Assembly: GCA_017425245.1 (NCBI GenBank)
Contig: JAFOOX010000031.1
Span: forward strand, 1 to 64,000
Direction: 5' to 3'
Length of the DNA stretch: 64,000 nt
From: Gammaproteobacteria bacterium
Lineage (GTDB): Bacteria > Pseudomonadota > Gammaproteobacteria > Enterobacterales > Neiellaceae
Part shown: piece after piece, positions 46,351 to 54,537 of the stretch
Layout: every line of letters starts with the position of its first letter
Position numbering within the stretch: the first letter of the stretch is position 1
The notes under the pieces: model-generated
Database searches by the model: none
Told to the model about the DNA's origin: nothing
The model's input: only the letters and a program-made list of their open reading frames with translations
Translations under genes and position numbers: made by a program

Positions 46351-46822
46351 AGCTTTGGCCTCCATGGCAAATACGGGATGGGACTTGGCCGGCGCTGTTA
46401 GCCGCTCAGCAACTCGCCACCATTCTGCGGGGTGGCGCGTTTGTGATCAAGATCGAGTTACTAGGGGAGTTGGGCGGTCACCGAGCGCCATCTTAAAGAC
46501 ATATGGTTGAAAAGCACCGTCGTTGTGCAGTTGTTGCCCGATTTTGTAGTGCGATGCGCCTCGCTGGTGCGCATCTGCCCTTCGTCTGCGACGGGCGGCG
46601 CGGAGGTTTTTTGAATCATTGGGAGGCAGCGTCGAGCAACCTTGCAGCTCGAGGGGAGTAACTAGAGCGAGATTGGCTGTCTTGACGTTGTCACAGGCTC
46701 TCGCTAAGGTGGCGCCGGAATGTGACCAGGAGCACGTCTTGGATGCATTCTGCTAGGGCTGCGCTCTGGCACAGTCCTTGCCCGGAAGTTATCGGACGAC
46801 ACGTCCAAAAAGGAGTTTGACC
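46351..46822. promoter_or_regulatory. Divergent control region of the exopolysaccharide locus
   Basis: 472 bases between manC and the PEP-CTERM gene with no open frame that I trust. It includes the sigma-54 site at 46766-46782 for the rightward arm. Upstream of that are GTCACA (near 46689) and TGTGAC (46721) as a spaced inverted pair, a possible activator-binding region. I do not see an obvious promoter for manC. Confidence 0.5.
46766..46782 (+). promoter_or_regulatory. Sigma-54 (RpoN) promoter for the PEP-CTERM gene
   Basis: CTGGCACAGTCCTTGCC has the -24 element TGGCAC (46767-46772) and -12 element TTGC (46778-46781) with the exact GG-to-GC spacing of sigma-54 promoters. Transcription should start about 46793, 30 bases before the ATG. 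Several PEP-CTERM genes are known to be driven by RpoN with the PrsK/PrsR two-component pair; those regulators are not in this window. Confidence 0.88.
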
Positions 46823-47320
46823 ATGGCTATTAAAGCGATCTCTCTGGGCCTCGCGCTGCTCGCTGCAGTGGTCGCCATCCCTGCCAACGCTCTTACCCTC
46901 TCTTCCTTCGGCGGTCAGCACGACGCCGTAGAAGTTGGTGTAGAAGTGTTGGTTCCTACCGATGTCAAGAAGAACACTTTCGTCGGGAAGTACGAGTTTA
47001 CCCTCGGCTCCCTGTCGAATATTTCTTTCTTCGGCGTCACTACGTTGCCAGCCTTGGGCTTGGGTCTGTTCAGCTCTGCTGGCGACCTCCTGGCCGGTAC
47101 CATCCTGTCTCCATTTACTGGTAGTGCAGTTACCTCCACTACCTTGGATGCAGGCTCGTACTACTACGCAACCCTCTTCCCGGTGAAGGGGACCACGGGT
47201 GCCAGCTACGCGTTCACCTCTCAGGTGTCGCCGGTGCCGGAGCCTAGCGTATATGCAATGTTGCTGGCTGGTCTGGGTGTAGTTGGTTTTGCTGCCCGTC
47301 GTAAGGCCAAAGGCCTCTAA
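46823..47320 (+). CDS. PEP-CTERM sorting-domain protein
   Basis: A 165-residue exported protein. Signal peptide 1-23 (ANA-LT), a Ser/Thr/Gly-rich middle with predicted beta strands, and the C-terminal tripartite sorting signal: VPEP at 138-141, a hydrophobic helix about 142-156 (PSVYAMLLAGLGVVGF), and basic ARRKAKGL. This is the recognition signal for exosortases, so the protein should be cut and released or anchored by the exosortase B encoded 4 kb downstream. It has a strong own ribosome site (AAGGAG), sigma-54 promoter and terminator, so it can be made in large amounts independently of the eps genes. The function of the middle domain is unknown. Confidence 0.9.
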   Translation: MAIKAISLGLALLAAVVAIPANALTLSSFGGQHDAVEVGVEVLVPTDVKKNTFVGKYEFTLGSLSNISFFGVTTLPALGLGLFSSAGDLLAGTILSPFTGSAVTSTTLDAGSYYYATLFPVKGTTGASYAFTSQVSPVPEPSVYAMLLAGLGVVGFAARRKAKGL

Positions 47321-47335
47321 GTCGGCTGTAAAGCT

Positions 47336-47360
47336 AAAGGGGGAGCGATCCCCCTTTTTT
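47336..47360 (+). terminator. Terminator after the PEP-CTERM gene
   Basis: AAAGGGGG and CCCCCTTT around AGCGAT, followed by a T run ending at 47360. It would allow high expression of the PEP-CTERM gene with limited read-through into epsD. Confidence 0.9.
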
Positions 47361-47377
47361 CCCCGGCGCAGGCCTGC

Positions 47378-47425
47378 TCAGCTAGGGATTATGTAGCTGA
47401 AACCGTTGGTAACGCCCGACGGTTT
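47378..47425 (+). promoter_or_regulatory. Two adjacent inverted repeats upstream of epsD
   Basis: TCAGCTA (47378-47384) with TAGCTGA (47394-47400), then AAACCGT (47400-47406) with ACGGTTT (47419-47425). They sit 28-75 bases before the epsD start, between the terminator and the gene, so they are candidate operators or mRNA leader structures. Confidence 0.45.
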
Positions 47426-47452
47426 GATTGAACACAGGGAAAAGGCGCGGTT

Positions 47453-48385
47453 ATGTTTTCGTCTAAAATTCAACACAGTATTTACATATTGGCTTTAAGC
47501 CTATCAATGGCTGGCTGTGGCGGTAACGCCAGTACGCAGGCACCAAGCTCGCAAATTGTGGCGCGAGTCAACGGTAAAGATATTTCTGTTCATCAATTGA
47601 ATAATCAGCTAGGCCGTGTCCCGGTGGTTGATGGGGCAAATATTGAAGAGGTGCGTAAACAGGCGCTGGAGCAGCTGGTCGTGCAAGAGCTGCTGATTCA
47701 GCAGGCCCTGGCGCTAAAACTGGATCGTGATCCTAAAATCATGCTGGCGCTTGAAGCCGCGCGTCGTGACGTGTTGAGCCAGGCATACTTGGAGCGTGCT
47801 GTAGCCACGGCTGCGGCGCCGCAGCAAACCTTAAGTGCTTCTGAAGTAAGCAAGTTTTATCAGGATAATCCGGCGCTCTTTAGTCAGCGGCGAATTTACG
47901 ACTACCGGGAAGTTAGCATTAAACAGCCGTTTGAAAAGCGTGACGAATTAATGCAAGTGATCGAAGCGGCCACCACCATTGATGAAGTTGAAAAATGGCT
48001 CGCCACTGCGGGCATTGCTTACCAAGCCAAGGATCAGATAACCCCTGCCGAGCAGCTGCCGATGGAGATGCTCAAAGGCTTTGCAGCCATGAGCAATGAT
48101 GAGGTGGCGCTGTTTAATGCAAGCAATGAGTTGCGCCTTGTCTATCTGAAGGATTCAACCTCGCAGCCAATTTCAGAGGCCATCGCCAAGCCACTGATTG
48201 AACGTTACCTTGGCGCCAACCGCTATCAGCAGAATGCAGAGCAGGAGATTGGCAGGCTCAAAGCCCAGGCGAAGATTGAGTATCTCGGCAGCGGTCAGGC
48301 TCTGGGGAAAACCGCCGACGTGCCCTTGCCTGCGGTGAGCGACGAACGTGACGTTATCGAAAAAGGCGCTGCAGGCCTGCGCTGA
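47453..48385 (+). CDS. epsD: EpsD family peptidyl-prolyl cis-trans isomerase
   Basis: A 310-residue lipoprotein (lipobox MAGC, Cys22) of the EpsD family found in exosortase-linked exopolysaccharide operons. It has a SurA/PrsA-like helical N domain (ARVNGKDISVHQLNNQL) and a parvulin-like region, suggesting a folding role for secreted or outer membrane components. Order epsD-epsE-epsF-epsG is that of the methanolan locus of Methylobacillus. Confidence 0.85.
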   Translation: MFSSKIQHSIYILALSLSMAGCGGNASTQAPSSQIVARVNGKDISVHQLNNQLGRVPVVDGANIEEVRKQALEQLVVQELLIQQALALKLDRDPKIMLALEAARRDVLSQAYLERAVATAAAPQQTLSASEVSKFYQDNPALFSQRRIYDYREVSIKQPFEKRDELMQVIEAATTIDEVEKWLATAGIAYQAKDQITPAEQLPMEMLKGFAAMSNDEVALFNASNELRLVYLKDSTSQPISEAIAKPLIERYLGANRYQQNAEQEIGRLKAQAKIEYLGSGQALGKTADVPLPAVSDERDVIEKGAAGLR

Positions 48386-48451
48386 AGTCGCGGCTAGCCT
48401 GAGCGGGCCGGGTAGATGACAAAACAGGACAGGGTTTTAAAGGAGCAGCGG

Positions 48452-49249
48452 ATGAGTTGGAAGAAGGTTTGGATGGCATTCGCACTGCTGATCAGTGGTG
48501 TGGGCTTGTCAGTAGCGCATGCGGCCAACGAGTACACCGTGGGGCCTGGTGATGTGCTCCGTGTCTCTGTTTTTCAAAACCCTGACTTGACCACCGAGAG
48601 CCGGGTGTCTGAGGCCGGAACCATCAATTTTCCGCTGGTTGGTGCGGTGAAAGTGGGTGGGCGCTCGCCAACTGAGGTTGAAGCTGCGATTGCCAGTGGC
48701 CTCAAGAGCGGCGGTTATGTGCGCGACCCACAAGTGAATGTGCTGCTGCTTCAGGTACAGGGTAATCAGGTTTCAGTGCTTGGTCGGGTGAATCGTCCGG
48801 GCCGCTTCCCGCTCGAGGCCCCCAATATCCGTATTGTTGATGCGCTGGCCATGGGAGGCGGCGCAACTGAGGACGGGGCGGATATCGTCACGTTGGTTGG
48901 GATACGCGATGGCACAGTGTTTCGCTTCGAGGTCGATATCATCGAGCTTTTCTCTGGTGGTGATCTGAGCAAGAACATTCAGGTTCGCGGTGGCGACGTG
49001 CTGTTTATCAAACGTGCCCCGGTTTACTACATCTATGGCGAAGTTCAGCGGCCGGGAACTTATCGTCTGGCACGCAACATGACATTGGTGCAGGCCTTGG
49101 CGTCAGGAGGCGGTCTTACCCAACGCGGTACTGAAAAAGGTGTCATGGTCAGCCGCCGTCAGGGCAATCAGGTTGGGCAGATCAAGTTAACCATGGATGA
49201 ACAGATACAGGCTGATGACGTTATCTACGTCAAAGAGAGCTTTTTCTAA
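48452..49249 (+). CDS. epsE: EpsE family polysaccharide export protein (Wza-like)
   Basis: Periplasmic/outer membrane export component. 265 residues with a signal peptide (AHA-AN, about residue 24), the polysaccharide export motif YTVGPGDVLRVSVFQNPDL, and two SLBB domains (VSVLGRVNRPGRFPL and YIYGEVQRPGTYRL). No lipobox is seen, unlike E. coli Wza. ATG 48452 follows AAAGGAG at eight bases. Confidence 0.93.
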   Translation: MSWKKVWMAFALLISGVGLSVAHAANEYTVGPGDVLRVSVFQNPDLTTESRVSEAGTINFPLVGAVKVGGRSPTEVEAAIASGLKSGGYVRDPQVNVLLLQVQGNQVSVLGRVNRPGRFPLEAPNIRIVDALAMGGGATEDGADIVTLVGIRDGTVFRFEVDIIELFSGGDLSKNIQVRGGDVLFIKRAPVYYIYGEVQRPGTYRLARNMTLVQALASGGGLTQRGTEKGVMVSRRQGNQVGQIKLTMDEQIQADDVIYVKESFF

Positions 49250-49261
49250 CTTGGGGGTGGC

Positions 49262-50644
49262 ATGAGTTTTCAACAGCTGATCTTGCTTCTGCGCTATCGC
49301 TGGAAGGCGGTGGCAGGCATACCACTGCTGTTTGCCATTACTGCGGTAGTGCTTACTCTGACTCTGCCTAAGCAGTACTCAGCAAGTACATCGTTGCTGA
49401 TGGATTTTAAATCGGCAGATGCTCTGGGAAGCCAGGTGAACAGCCAACTGGTGCCCAGCCTGATGGCCACGCAGATTGATGTCATCCGTTCGGATCGGGT
49501 GGCCTTGCAGGTTGTCGAGAAGCTGAATCTCGCCTCGGTGGCCGACTTGCGTGAGCAGTGGCAGGCGGCTACCAACGGCCAGGGCACGCTCAATCAGTGG
49601 TTAGCTGCGCTGATCAAAAAGAACCTGCAGGTTCTCCCAAGCCGCGACAGCAACCTGATCACCATCGAATACACCAGCGTCGATCCACAGTTTTCGGCCC
49701 AGGTGGCCAACACCTTTGCCGATGCTTATCAGGATGTTGCAGTGGCGATGCGGGTGGAGCCAGCAAGGCGCTATGCCGAATGGTTTCAGAAGCAAAGTAC
49801 AGATCTGCGCGAGCGGCTAAATGTTGCCCAGCGCCGTCTGTCTGAGTACCAGCAGCAGCACGGCATTCTTATCGGCACTGGGTTGCTGGATGTAGAAACA
49901 GCACGCTTGGCTGAACTCTCTCGTCAGTATGCCCAAGCGCAAGGTCAGTCGGCGGAGAGCTCATCGCGAGCCAGCGAGATCCTGTCCATAGATAGCCTGC
50001 CTGAAGTACTGCAGAACCCGTTGGTTGCTGGTTTCAAAGCAGACTTGACCCGACTTGAGTCAAACCGCCAAAAACTGCTTGGACAGCTCGGCGCCAATCA
50101 CCCAGAAGTTGCCCGCGTTGAAGCCGAGATTGGCGTGCTACGCAGCCGGCTCAATACCGAAGTGGACAAGATCGCCAAATCACTGGGTACTTCGACCCGT
50201 ATTAGCGCCCAGCGAGAAACAGATCTGCAGGCAGTGCTCGATGAACAAAAGGCCAAGGTACTGGCGTTGCGTCAGCACGTTGATCAGATCGCGCTGCTGC
50301 AGCGCGATGTCGACAGCGCTAATCGCGCCTATGACCTTGTCAGCCAGCGGCTGTCGCTGTTTGACTTGGAAAGCGAAACTCAAATGACCAACGTAGCCGT
50401 GCTGAATCCTGCGGTGCCGCCGCTACGCCATAGCAGTCCGCGAGGAAAGCTGAACGTCATTATCGCCTTGGTACTTGGGGCATTCTTTGGCGTTGCTGTT
50501 GCTGTGGTGATGGAACTGCTCGGACCCAAAGTTCGCAGTACCGCAGATCTTGAACTGATGCCCAATCTGCCGGTGCTAGCAGAGATAGCGTCGGCGACTG
50601 GCAGGGCCAAACCGGCGACAGTCCGCGCTGCGGCTGCAGCTTGA
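49262..50644 (+). CDS. epsF: EpsF family chain-length determinant (Wzz-like)
   Basis: Inner membrane polysaccharide copolymerase, 460 residues. Two membrane segments (about 16-36 and 394-418) bound a periplasmic domain with extended coiled coils (roughly 165-240 and 305-370). The C-terminal membrane segment is preceded by the proline-rich VLNPAVPPLRHSSPRGK, typical of Wzz proteins. It should work with EpsG as a split Wzc-type pair and with the Wzy at 58372. Confidence 0.93.
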   Translation: MSFQQLILLLRYRWKAVAGIPLLFAITAVVLTLTLPKQYSASTSLLMDFKSADALGSQVNSQLVPSLMATQIDVIRSDRVALQVVEKLNLASVADLREQWQAATNGQGTLNQWLAALIKKNLQVLPSRDSNLITIEYTSVDPQFSAQVANTFADAYQDVAVAMRVEPARRYAEWFQKQSTDLRERLNVAQRRLSEYQQQHGILIGTGLLDVETARLAELSRQYAQAQGQSAESSSRASEILSIDSLPEVLQNPLVAGFKADLTRLESNRQKLLGQLGANHPEVARVEAEIGVLRSRLNTEVDKIAKSLGTSTRISAQRETDLQAVLDEQKAKVLALRQHVDQIALLQRDVDSANRAYDLVSQRLSLFDLESETQMTNVAVLNPAVPPLRHSSPRGKLNVIIALVLGAFFGVAVAVVMELLGPKVRSTADLELMPNLPVLAEIASATGRAKPATVRAAAAA

Positions 50645-50660
50645 GTGTAAGGGAGTGGAA

Positions 50661-51524
50661 ATGGACAACTTGGCCAAATTTAGAACCGACACTCACGAGA
50701 GTCGTACCATCGGCGCCATTCTGGTGGCTAGCGGCCGCCTGACCGACGCTCAAGTAAAAACGATCGTCAAGTTCCAGCAGGATAAAGGATTGCGCTTTGG
50801 CGATGCAGCGCTGCGGTTGAAACTGATGAACCAAGGCGACATCGATTTTGCCCTCTCCCGTCAGTTTGATTATCCCTACCTTACTGCTGAATCGTCCGCG
50901 GTGGACTCTCGGGTGATTGCTGCATATAACCCCTTCGCACCAGGGGTAGAAGCACTTCGTACGCTACGAAACCAGCTCACGCTGAAATGGCTCGACCACG
51001 AGAATGGTGGTAAGACTTTGGCCGTAGTGAGCCCGGACAAGGGCGATGGCCGGTCTTGGTTAGTCGCGAATCTGGCGGTGCTGTTCTCGCAACTGGGAGA
51101 GCGAACCCTAGTGATCGATGCTGCCTTGCGCGGTCCACAGCAGCACCAGCTTTTTGGTTTAAGCAATGAGCGGGGCCTGTCGTCACTGCTGGCTGGCCAT
51201 TCGAGCGACATCATCCAGAAAGTACCCGATCTCTTAGGACTATCGGTGATCACTGCTGGTGTGGTGCCGCCCAATCCCCAAGAGTTGCTAGCGCGCCCCA
51301 ACTTTTCAACGCTGTTGGCCAATGTGTCATCGCACTTTGATGTTGTGTTGATCGATACCTCCTGTGGTGAGACGGCTGACGCTGAGCTCATTGCTGCTCG
51401 CGCCAAAGGGGTTGTCATGGCCGTACGCCGCAATGTCAGCAAAGTAAAAAGTGTTGGCAACTATGCCAAACGCTTGGAATCAGTTGGCGCCACCTTGCTT
51501 GGCGCGGTTCTAATCGATTACTGA
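50661..51524 (+). CDS. epsG: EpsG-type chain-length-control ATPase, altered Walker A'
   Basis: Cytoplasmic P-loop protein of the bacterial tyrosine-kinase (BY-kinase) family that pairs with EpsF. 287 residues. Walker A is SPDKGDGRS (124-132) and the Walker B region is FDVVLIDTSCG. The Walker A' normally reads DxDxR; here it is IDAALR, with Asp153 kept but the second Asp replaced by Ala155. That Asp helps bind Mg2+ in BY-kinases, so kinase activity may be weak or absent. There is no C-terminal Tyr cluster. ATG 50661 with GGGAG six bases ahead is preferred over GTG 50655. Confidence 0.88.
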   Translation: MDNLAKFRTDTHESRTIGAILVASGRLTDAQVKTIVKFQQDKGLRFGDAALRLKLMNQGDIDFALSRQFDYPYLTAESSAVDSRVIAAYNPFAPGVEALRTLRNQLTLKWLDHENGGKTLAVVSPDKGDGRSWLVANLAVLFSQLGERTLVIDAALRGPQQHQLFGLSNERGLSSLLAGHSSDIIQKVPDLLGLSVITAGVVPPNPQELLARPNFSTLLANVSSHFDVVLIDTSCGETADAELIAARAKGVVMAVRRNVSKVKSVGNYAKRLESVGATLLGAVLIDY

Positions 51525-51540
51525 CGCAGGAGATTCGGCC

Positions 51541-52464
51541 ATGGACTGCTCAGAGTCTTTGCCTTTACCGTCGAGCCGCAGTCGCGGCAGCTTTAGTCAA
51601 ATATTGCGGTATGGCACGTGGCTGTTGTTGCTGGGCGCTTTGGTGGCCCTTTATGGGCCTACGGTTCAACGGCTGGCTACTGGGTTGTGGCAAACCGATC
51701 AAAACGCGCACGGTCCGGTGGTGCTGGTGGTGGCTCTGCTGTTTCTGGCATTTAAGCTGCGGGCGTTGCTGATCGCGCCAGCCGGACTTCAGCTAAGTGG
51801 GCAGGCGAGTGGGCTGTTCGCCGTACTGCTAGGGTTGGCGCTTCTGGTGGTTGGCCGTTCTCAAACGGTTTATGTGCTGGAAGTGGGGTCACTGGTACCG
51901 CTGCTGGTAGGGCTGACCGCCTACACCCTTGGCTGGCAGCTGGTGCGCCGCTTGTGGTTTTCCTTCTTCTTCTTTCTGTTTATGGTGCCATTGCCAGGCT
52001 CCATCACCGATGCAATCACCCAACCGATGAAAATCGCCGTCAGCTACGGCGTTGAGCATTTGCTCTATGCCTGCGGCTACCCAATTGCTCGCAGTGGCGT
52101 GGTCTTAAGCATCGGTCCTTATCAGCTCTTGGTGGCAGATGCCTGTGCTGGCCTCAATTCACTGTTCACCCTTGAGGCGCTGGGGTTGCTTTATATGAAT
52201 GTGGTTCGCCACTCGTCGGCAATCAGAAATTTGGTGCTGGCGATCTGCATTATCCCAATCAGCTTTTTTGCCAACATGGTGCGGGTATTGGTGCTGTCAT
52301 TGGTCACCTACCATTGGGGTGATGCGGCCGGTCAGGGCTTCTTGCATGAATTCTCTGGCATGGTGCTGTTTCTAAGCGCACTGCTCGCGGTGATTGGTGT
52401 CGATTCACTAATTCGCTGGTGTGTGGTGCCACGTCGCAAGGAGGCCAGTCATGGTGCCGTATAG
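51541..52464 (+). CDS. xrtB: Exosortase B
   Basis: Integral membrane cysteine transpeptidase/protease-like enzyme that processes PEP-CTERM proteins, coupled to exopolysaccharide export. 307 residues, about eight membrane segments. The proposed catalytic residues are in place: Cys202 in ADACAGLNSLF, Arg248 in FANMVRVLVL and His269 in GFLHEFSGM. The XrtB subclass is inferred from the epsD-epsG and epsI neighbours. The start of epsI overlaps by 14 bases. Confidence 0.93.
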   Translation: MDCSESLPLPSSRSRGSFSQILRYGTWLLLLGALVALYGPTVQRLATGLWQTDQNAHGPVVLVVALLFLAFKLRALLIAPAGLQLSGQASGLFAVLLGLALLVVGRSQTVYVLEVGSLVPLLVGLTAYTLGWQLVRRLWFSFFFFLFMVPLPGSITDAITQPMKIAVSYGVEHLLYACGYPIARSGVVLSIGPYQLLVADACAGLNSLFTLEALGLLYMNVVRHSSAIRNLVLAICIIPISFFANMVRVLVLSLVTYHWGDAAGQGFLHEFSGMVLFLSALLAVIGVDSLIRWCVVPRRKEASHGAV

Positions 52465-53185
52465 TCTGCCCGCGCTCAGTGTGTTGCGTCTGATCGTCAT
52501 CATCGCCCTGTTTGCGCTAGCGGTGCTCGTCGCTGAGTCCTTAACCGTTAAGCCGACTCCTCAAGATGATCAACTGGTACTGGACCAGGCATTGCCAGAT
52601 CGCATTGGCGAATGGACCCATGTCAAGTCAACCTTTATGCCTGTGCAATTGATCGGCGACATTGACACCAACATCGACCAGCCCTACGACCAGATCGTGA
52701 TGCGCAGTTACCAAAATGGTGACGGTCAACAGGTAATGCTGGCTCTAGCCTGGGGCCGTCATCAGCGCCAAGAGGTGAAGATTCATCGCCCGGAACTCTG
52801 TTATGTCGCACAGGGTTACCAATTATTGGGCAAAACACCACAGCCATTGGCTGTCGATGGTCACGACGAACTCGCCACGATCATAGGTAAGCGGATGCTG
52901 GTGAGCTCACCGATGGGGGGGGAGGCGGTCAGCTATTGGGTGCGCATTGGCAGTATTTTCAGTGAAAGCGCGGTAGATACCCGCTGGCACATCTTTAGCC
53001 AGGGGCTGAAAGGCCGGGCGGTTGATGGCATTCTGGTCCGAGCCTCAATACCGGTGCAGCAATACCAGAACAACGACGCAGACTTTCAATTGGCTGAAGA
53101 ATTTCTGACCGATCTGGTCGCCGCCAGTTCTCCGCAGCTGCGCCAAATGCTGCTTGGCTCGCCATCCCTCGCGCTAGCGCCATGA
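52451..53185 (+). CDS. epsI: EpsI family protein
   Basis: A 244-residue protein with one N-terminal membrane helix (about 12-32) and a periplasmic EpsI domain; family members accompany exosortases, sometimes fused to them. The hallmark HRPELCYVAQGYQ is present. ATG 52451 has AAGGAGG in front and overlaps the end of xrtB. Biochemical function is not known. Confidence 0.92.
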   Translation: MVPYSLPALSVLRLIVIIALFALAVLVAESLTVKPTPQDDQLVLDQALPDRIGEWTHVKSTFMPVQLIGDIDTNIDQPYDQIVMRSYQNGDGQQVMLALAWGRHQRQEVKIHRPELCYVAQGYQLLGKTPQPLAVDGHDELATIIGKRMLVSSPMGGEAVSYWVRIGSIFSESAVDTRWHIFSQGLKGRAVDGILVRASIPVQQYQNNDADFQLAEEFLTDLVAASSPQLRQMLLGSPSLALAP

Positions 53186-53265
53186 ATGACCCTAATCCTT
53201 CGCGGGAACCATGGGCTGACTTAGAGAACAGCCTAAGCTATTCATAGAGTATTCAAGGAAGTGTT

Positions 53266-54537
53266 ATGAAGTTCTTGCTTATTGGCAATCATACTTGTGG
53301 CAATCGTGGCGATGCGGCAATTCTGCGAGGGCTGATCGCAGAACTTGAGGCGCAATATCCACAGGCAGAGCTAACGATTACTAGTCGCTATCCTATTAGT
53401 TCTAGCTATCTTTTGGGACGCCCAGTAGTTAAGGACCTATTCCATGAGTGGCACAAAAAGCTATGCCGTAGCTTTGTTGGAAAAGTAGCTGAGAGATTGC
53501 TCAAGCATGCTATACCGTTGGCGCTTTCGTTGCTTGTGGATGGTAAGGCGAGCTGGATTAAGGGCTGTCTTCCCCGTTTTTTTCGAGACCAGATGGCGGC
53601 ACTTGCTGAATATGACTTAGTCATTCAGGTAGGTGGCTCCTTTTTTGTTGATTTATACGGTAGCTCTCAGTTCGATTACCCATTGACTGCTTTAGTGGCG
53701 GGCCGTCCTGTCGTACTTATTGGCCACAGCATGGGCCCATTTGAAGGGCATATCATGCGACGGCTTTCAGCGTGTCTGCTCCAGCATTCAGCATTGGTTT
53801 CCTTGCGCGAACCCGTCAGCAAAGAGTTGGTGCAGCGCTACGGTTTGCCGATGACCAAACTGCATGAAGGCGGAGATACGGCATGGCTGGTACGTCCTGT
53901 TGACGCAGCGTCTGAGGTGTTGGCATGGTTTGGTCGTCGCCACGAACAGCGCCCGGTGGTGGCGATCACCGTACGCGAACTTGCTCCTTTTGATAAGCGC
54001 TTGAAAACGACACAGCTAGCCTATGAGAAAGCCTTTGCAAAGCTGGCAGATAGCCTTATTAATGATGGTTATGATGTTCTCGCGGTATCGACCTGCACGG
54101 GTATTGATAGTTATCACCGAGATGACCGCATGAACGCCTTGCAAGTCAAAGCACATGTGGCACACACAGAACATTTCGAAGTGGTTATGGATGAGTTGAA
54201 TGATGTTCAGCTTGGTCAAGTGCTGTCGCAATGTGATCTTCTTATTGGAACACGTTTGCACAGTGCCATCATCGCCATGAACTTTGGTACTCCAGCAATT
54301 GCTGTTAACTACGAACACAAATCAGAAGGGATCATGCGTCAGCTGGGCCTTGACGATATGGCAGCGACGGTTCCATCGCTGCTTGACGGGACGCTGATTA
54401 GCAGAGCCAAAACAGTATTGGCCAACAAAGCAGAAATGGCCGCAACTGTCAGTGATGCAGTAGCTCGCGAACGGTCGCGTACCGCCAAGATGATTACGAC
54501 GTGCATTGAGCAAGCTATTGGTCAGGACTCACGCTAA
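53266..54537 (+). CDS. Polysaccharide pyruvyl transferase family protein
   Basis: Predicted to add pyruvate ketals to sugar residues of the polymer, giving negative charge. 423 residues; N terminus FLLIGNHTCGNRGDAAILRG and the later CDLLIGTRLHSAIIAMNFGTP (seen in part as IGTRLHSAIIAMNFG) are features of the WcaK/CsaB family. Base composition is lower in GC than epsD-I. Its stop overlaps the start of the flippase. Confidence 0.9.
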   Translation: MKFLLIGNHTCGNRGDAAILRGLIAELEAQYPQAELTITSRYPISSSYLLGRPVVKDLFHEWHKKLCRSFVGKVAERLLKHAIPLALSLLVDGKASWIKGCLPRFFRDQMAALAEYDLVIQVGGSFFVDLYGSSQFDYPLTALVAGRPVVLIGHSMGPFEGHIMRRLSACLLQHSALVSLREPVSKELVQRYGLPMTKLHEGGDTAWLVRPVDAASEVLAWFGRRHEQRPVVAITVRELAPFDKRLKTTQLAYEKAFAKLADSLINDGYDVLAVSTCTGIDSYHRDDRMNALQVKAHVAHTEHFEVVMDELNDVQLGQVLSQCDLLIGTRLHSAIIAMNFGTPAIAVNYEHKSEGIMRQLGLDDMAATVPSLLDGTLISRAKTVLANKAEMAATVSDAVARERSRTAKMITTCIEQAIGQDSR

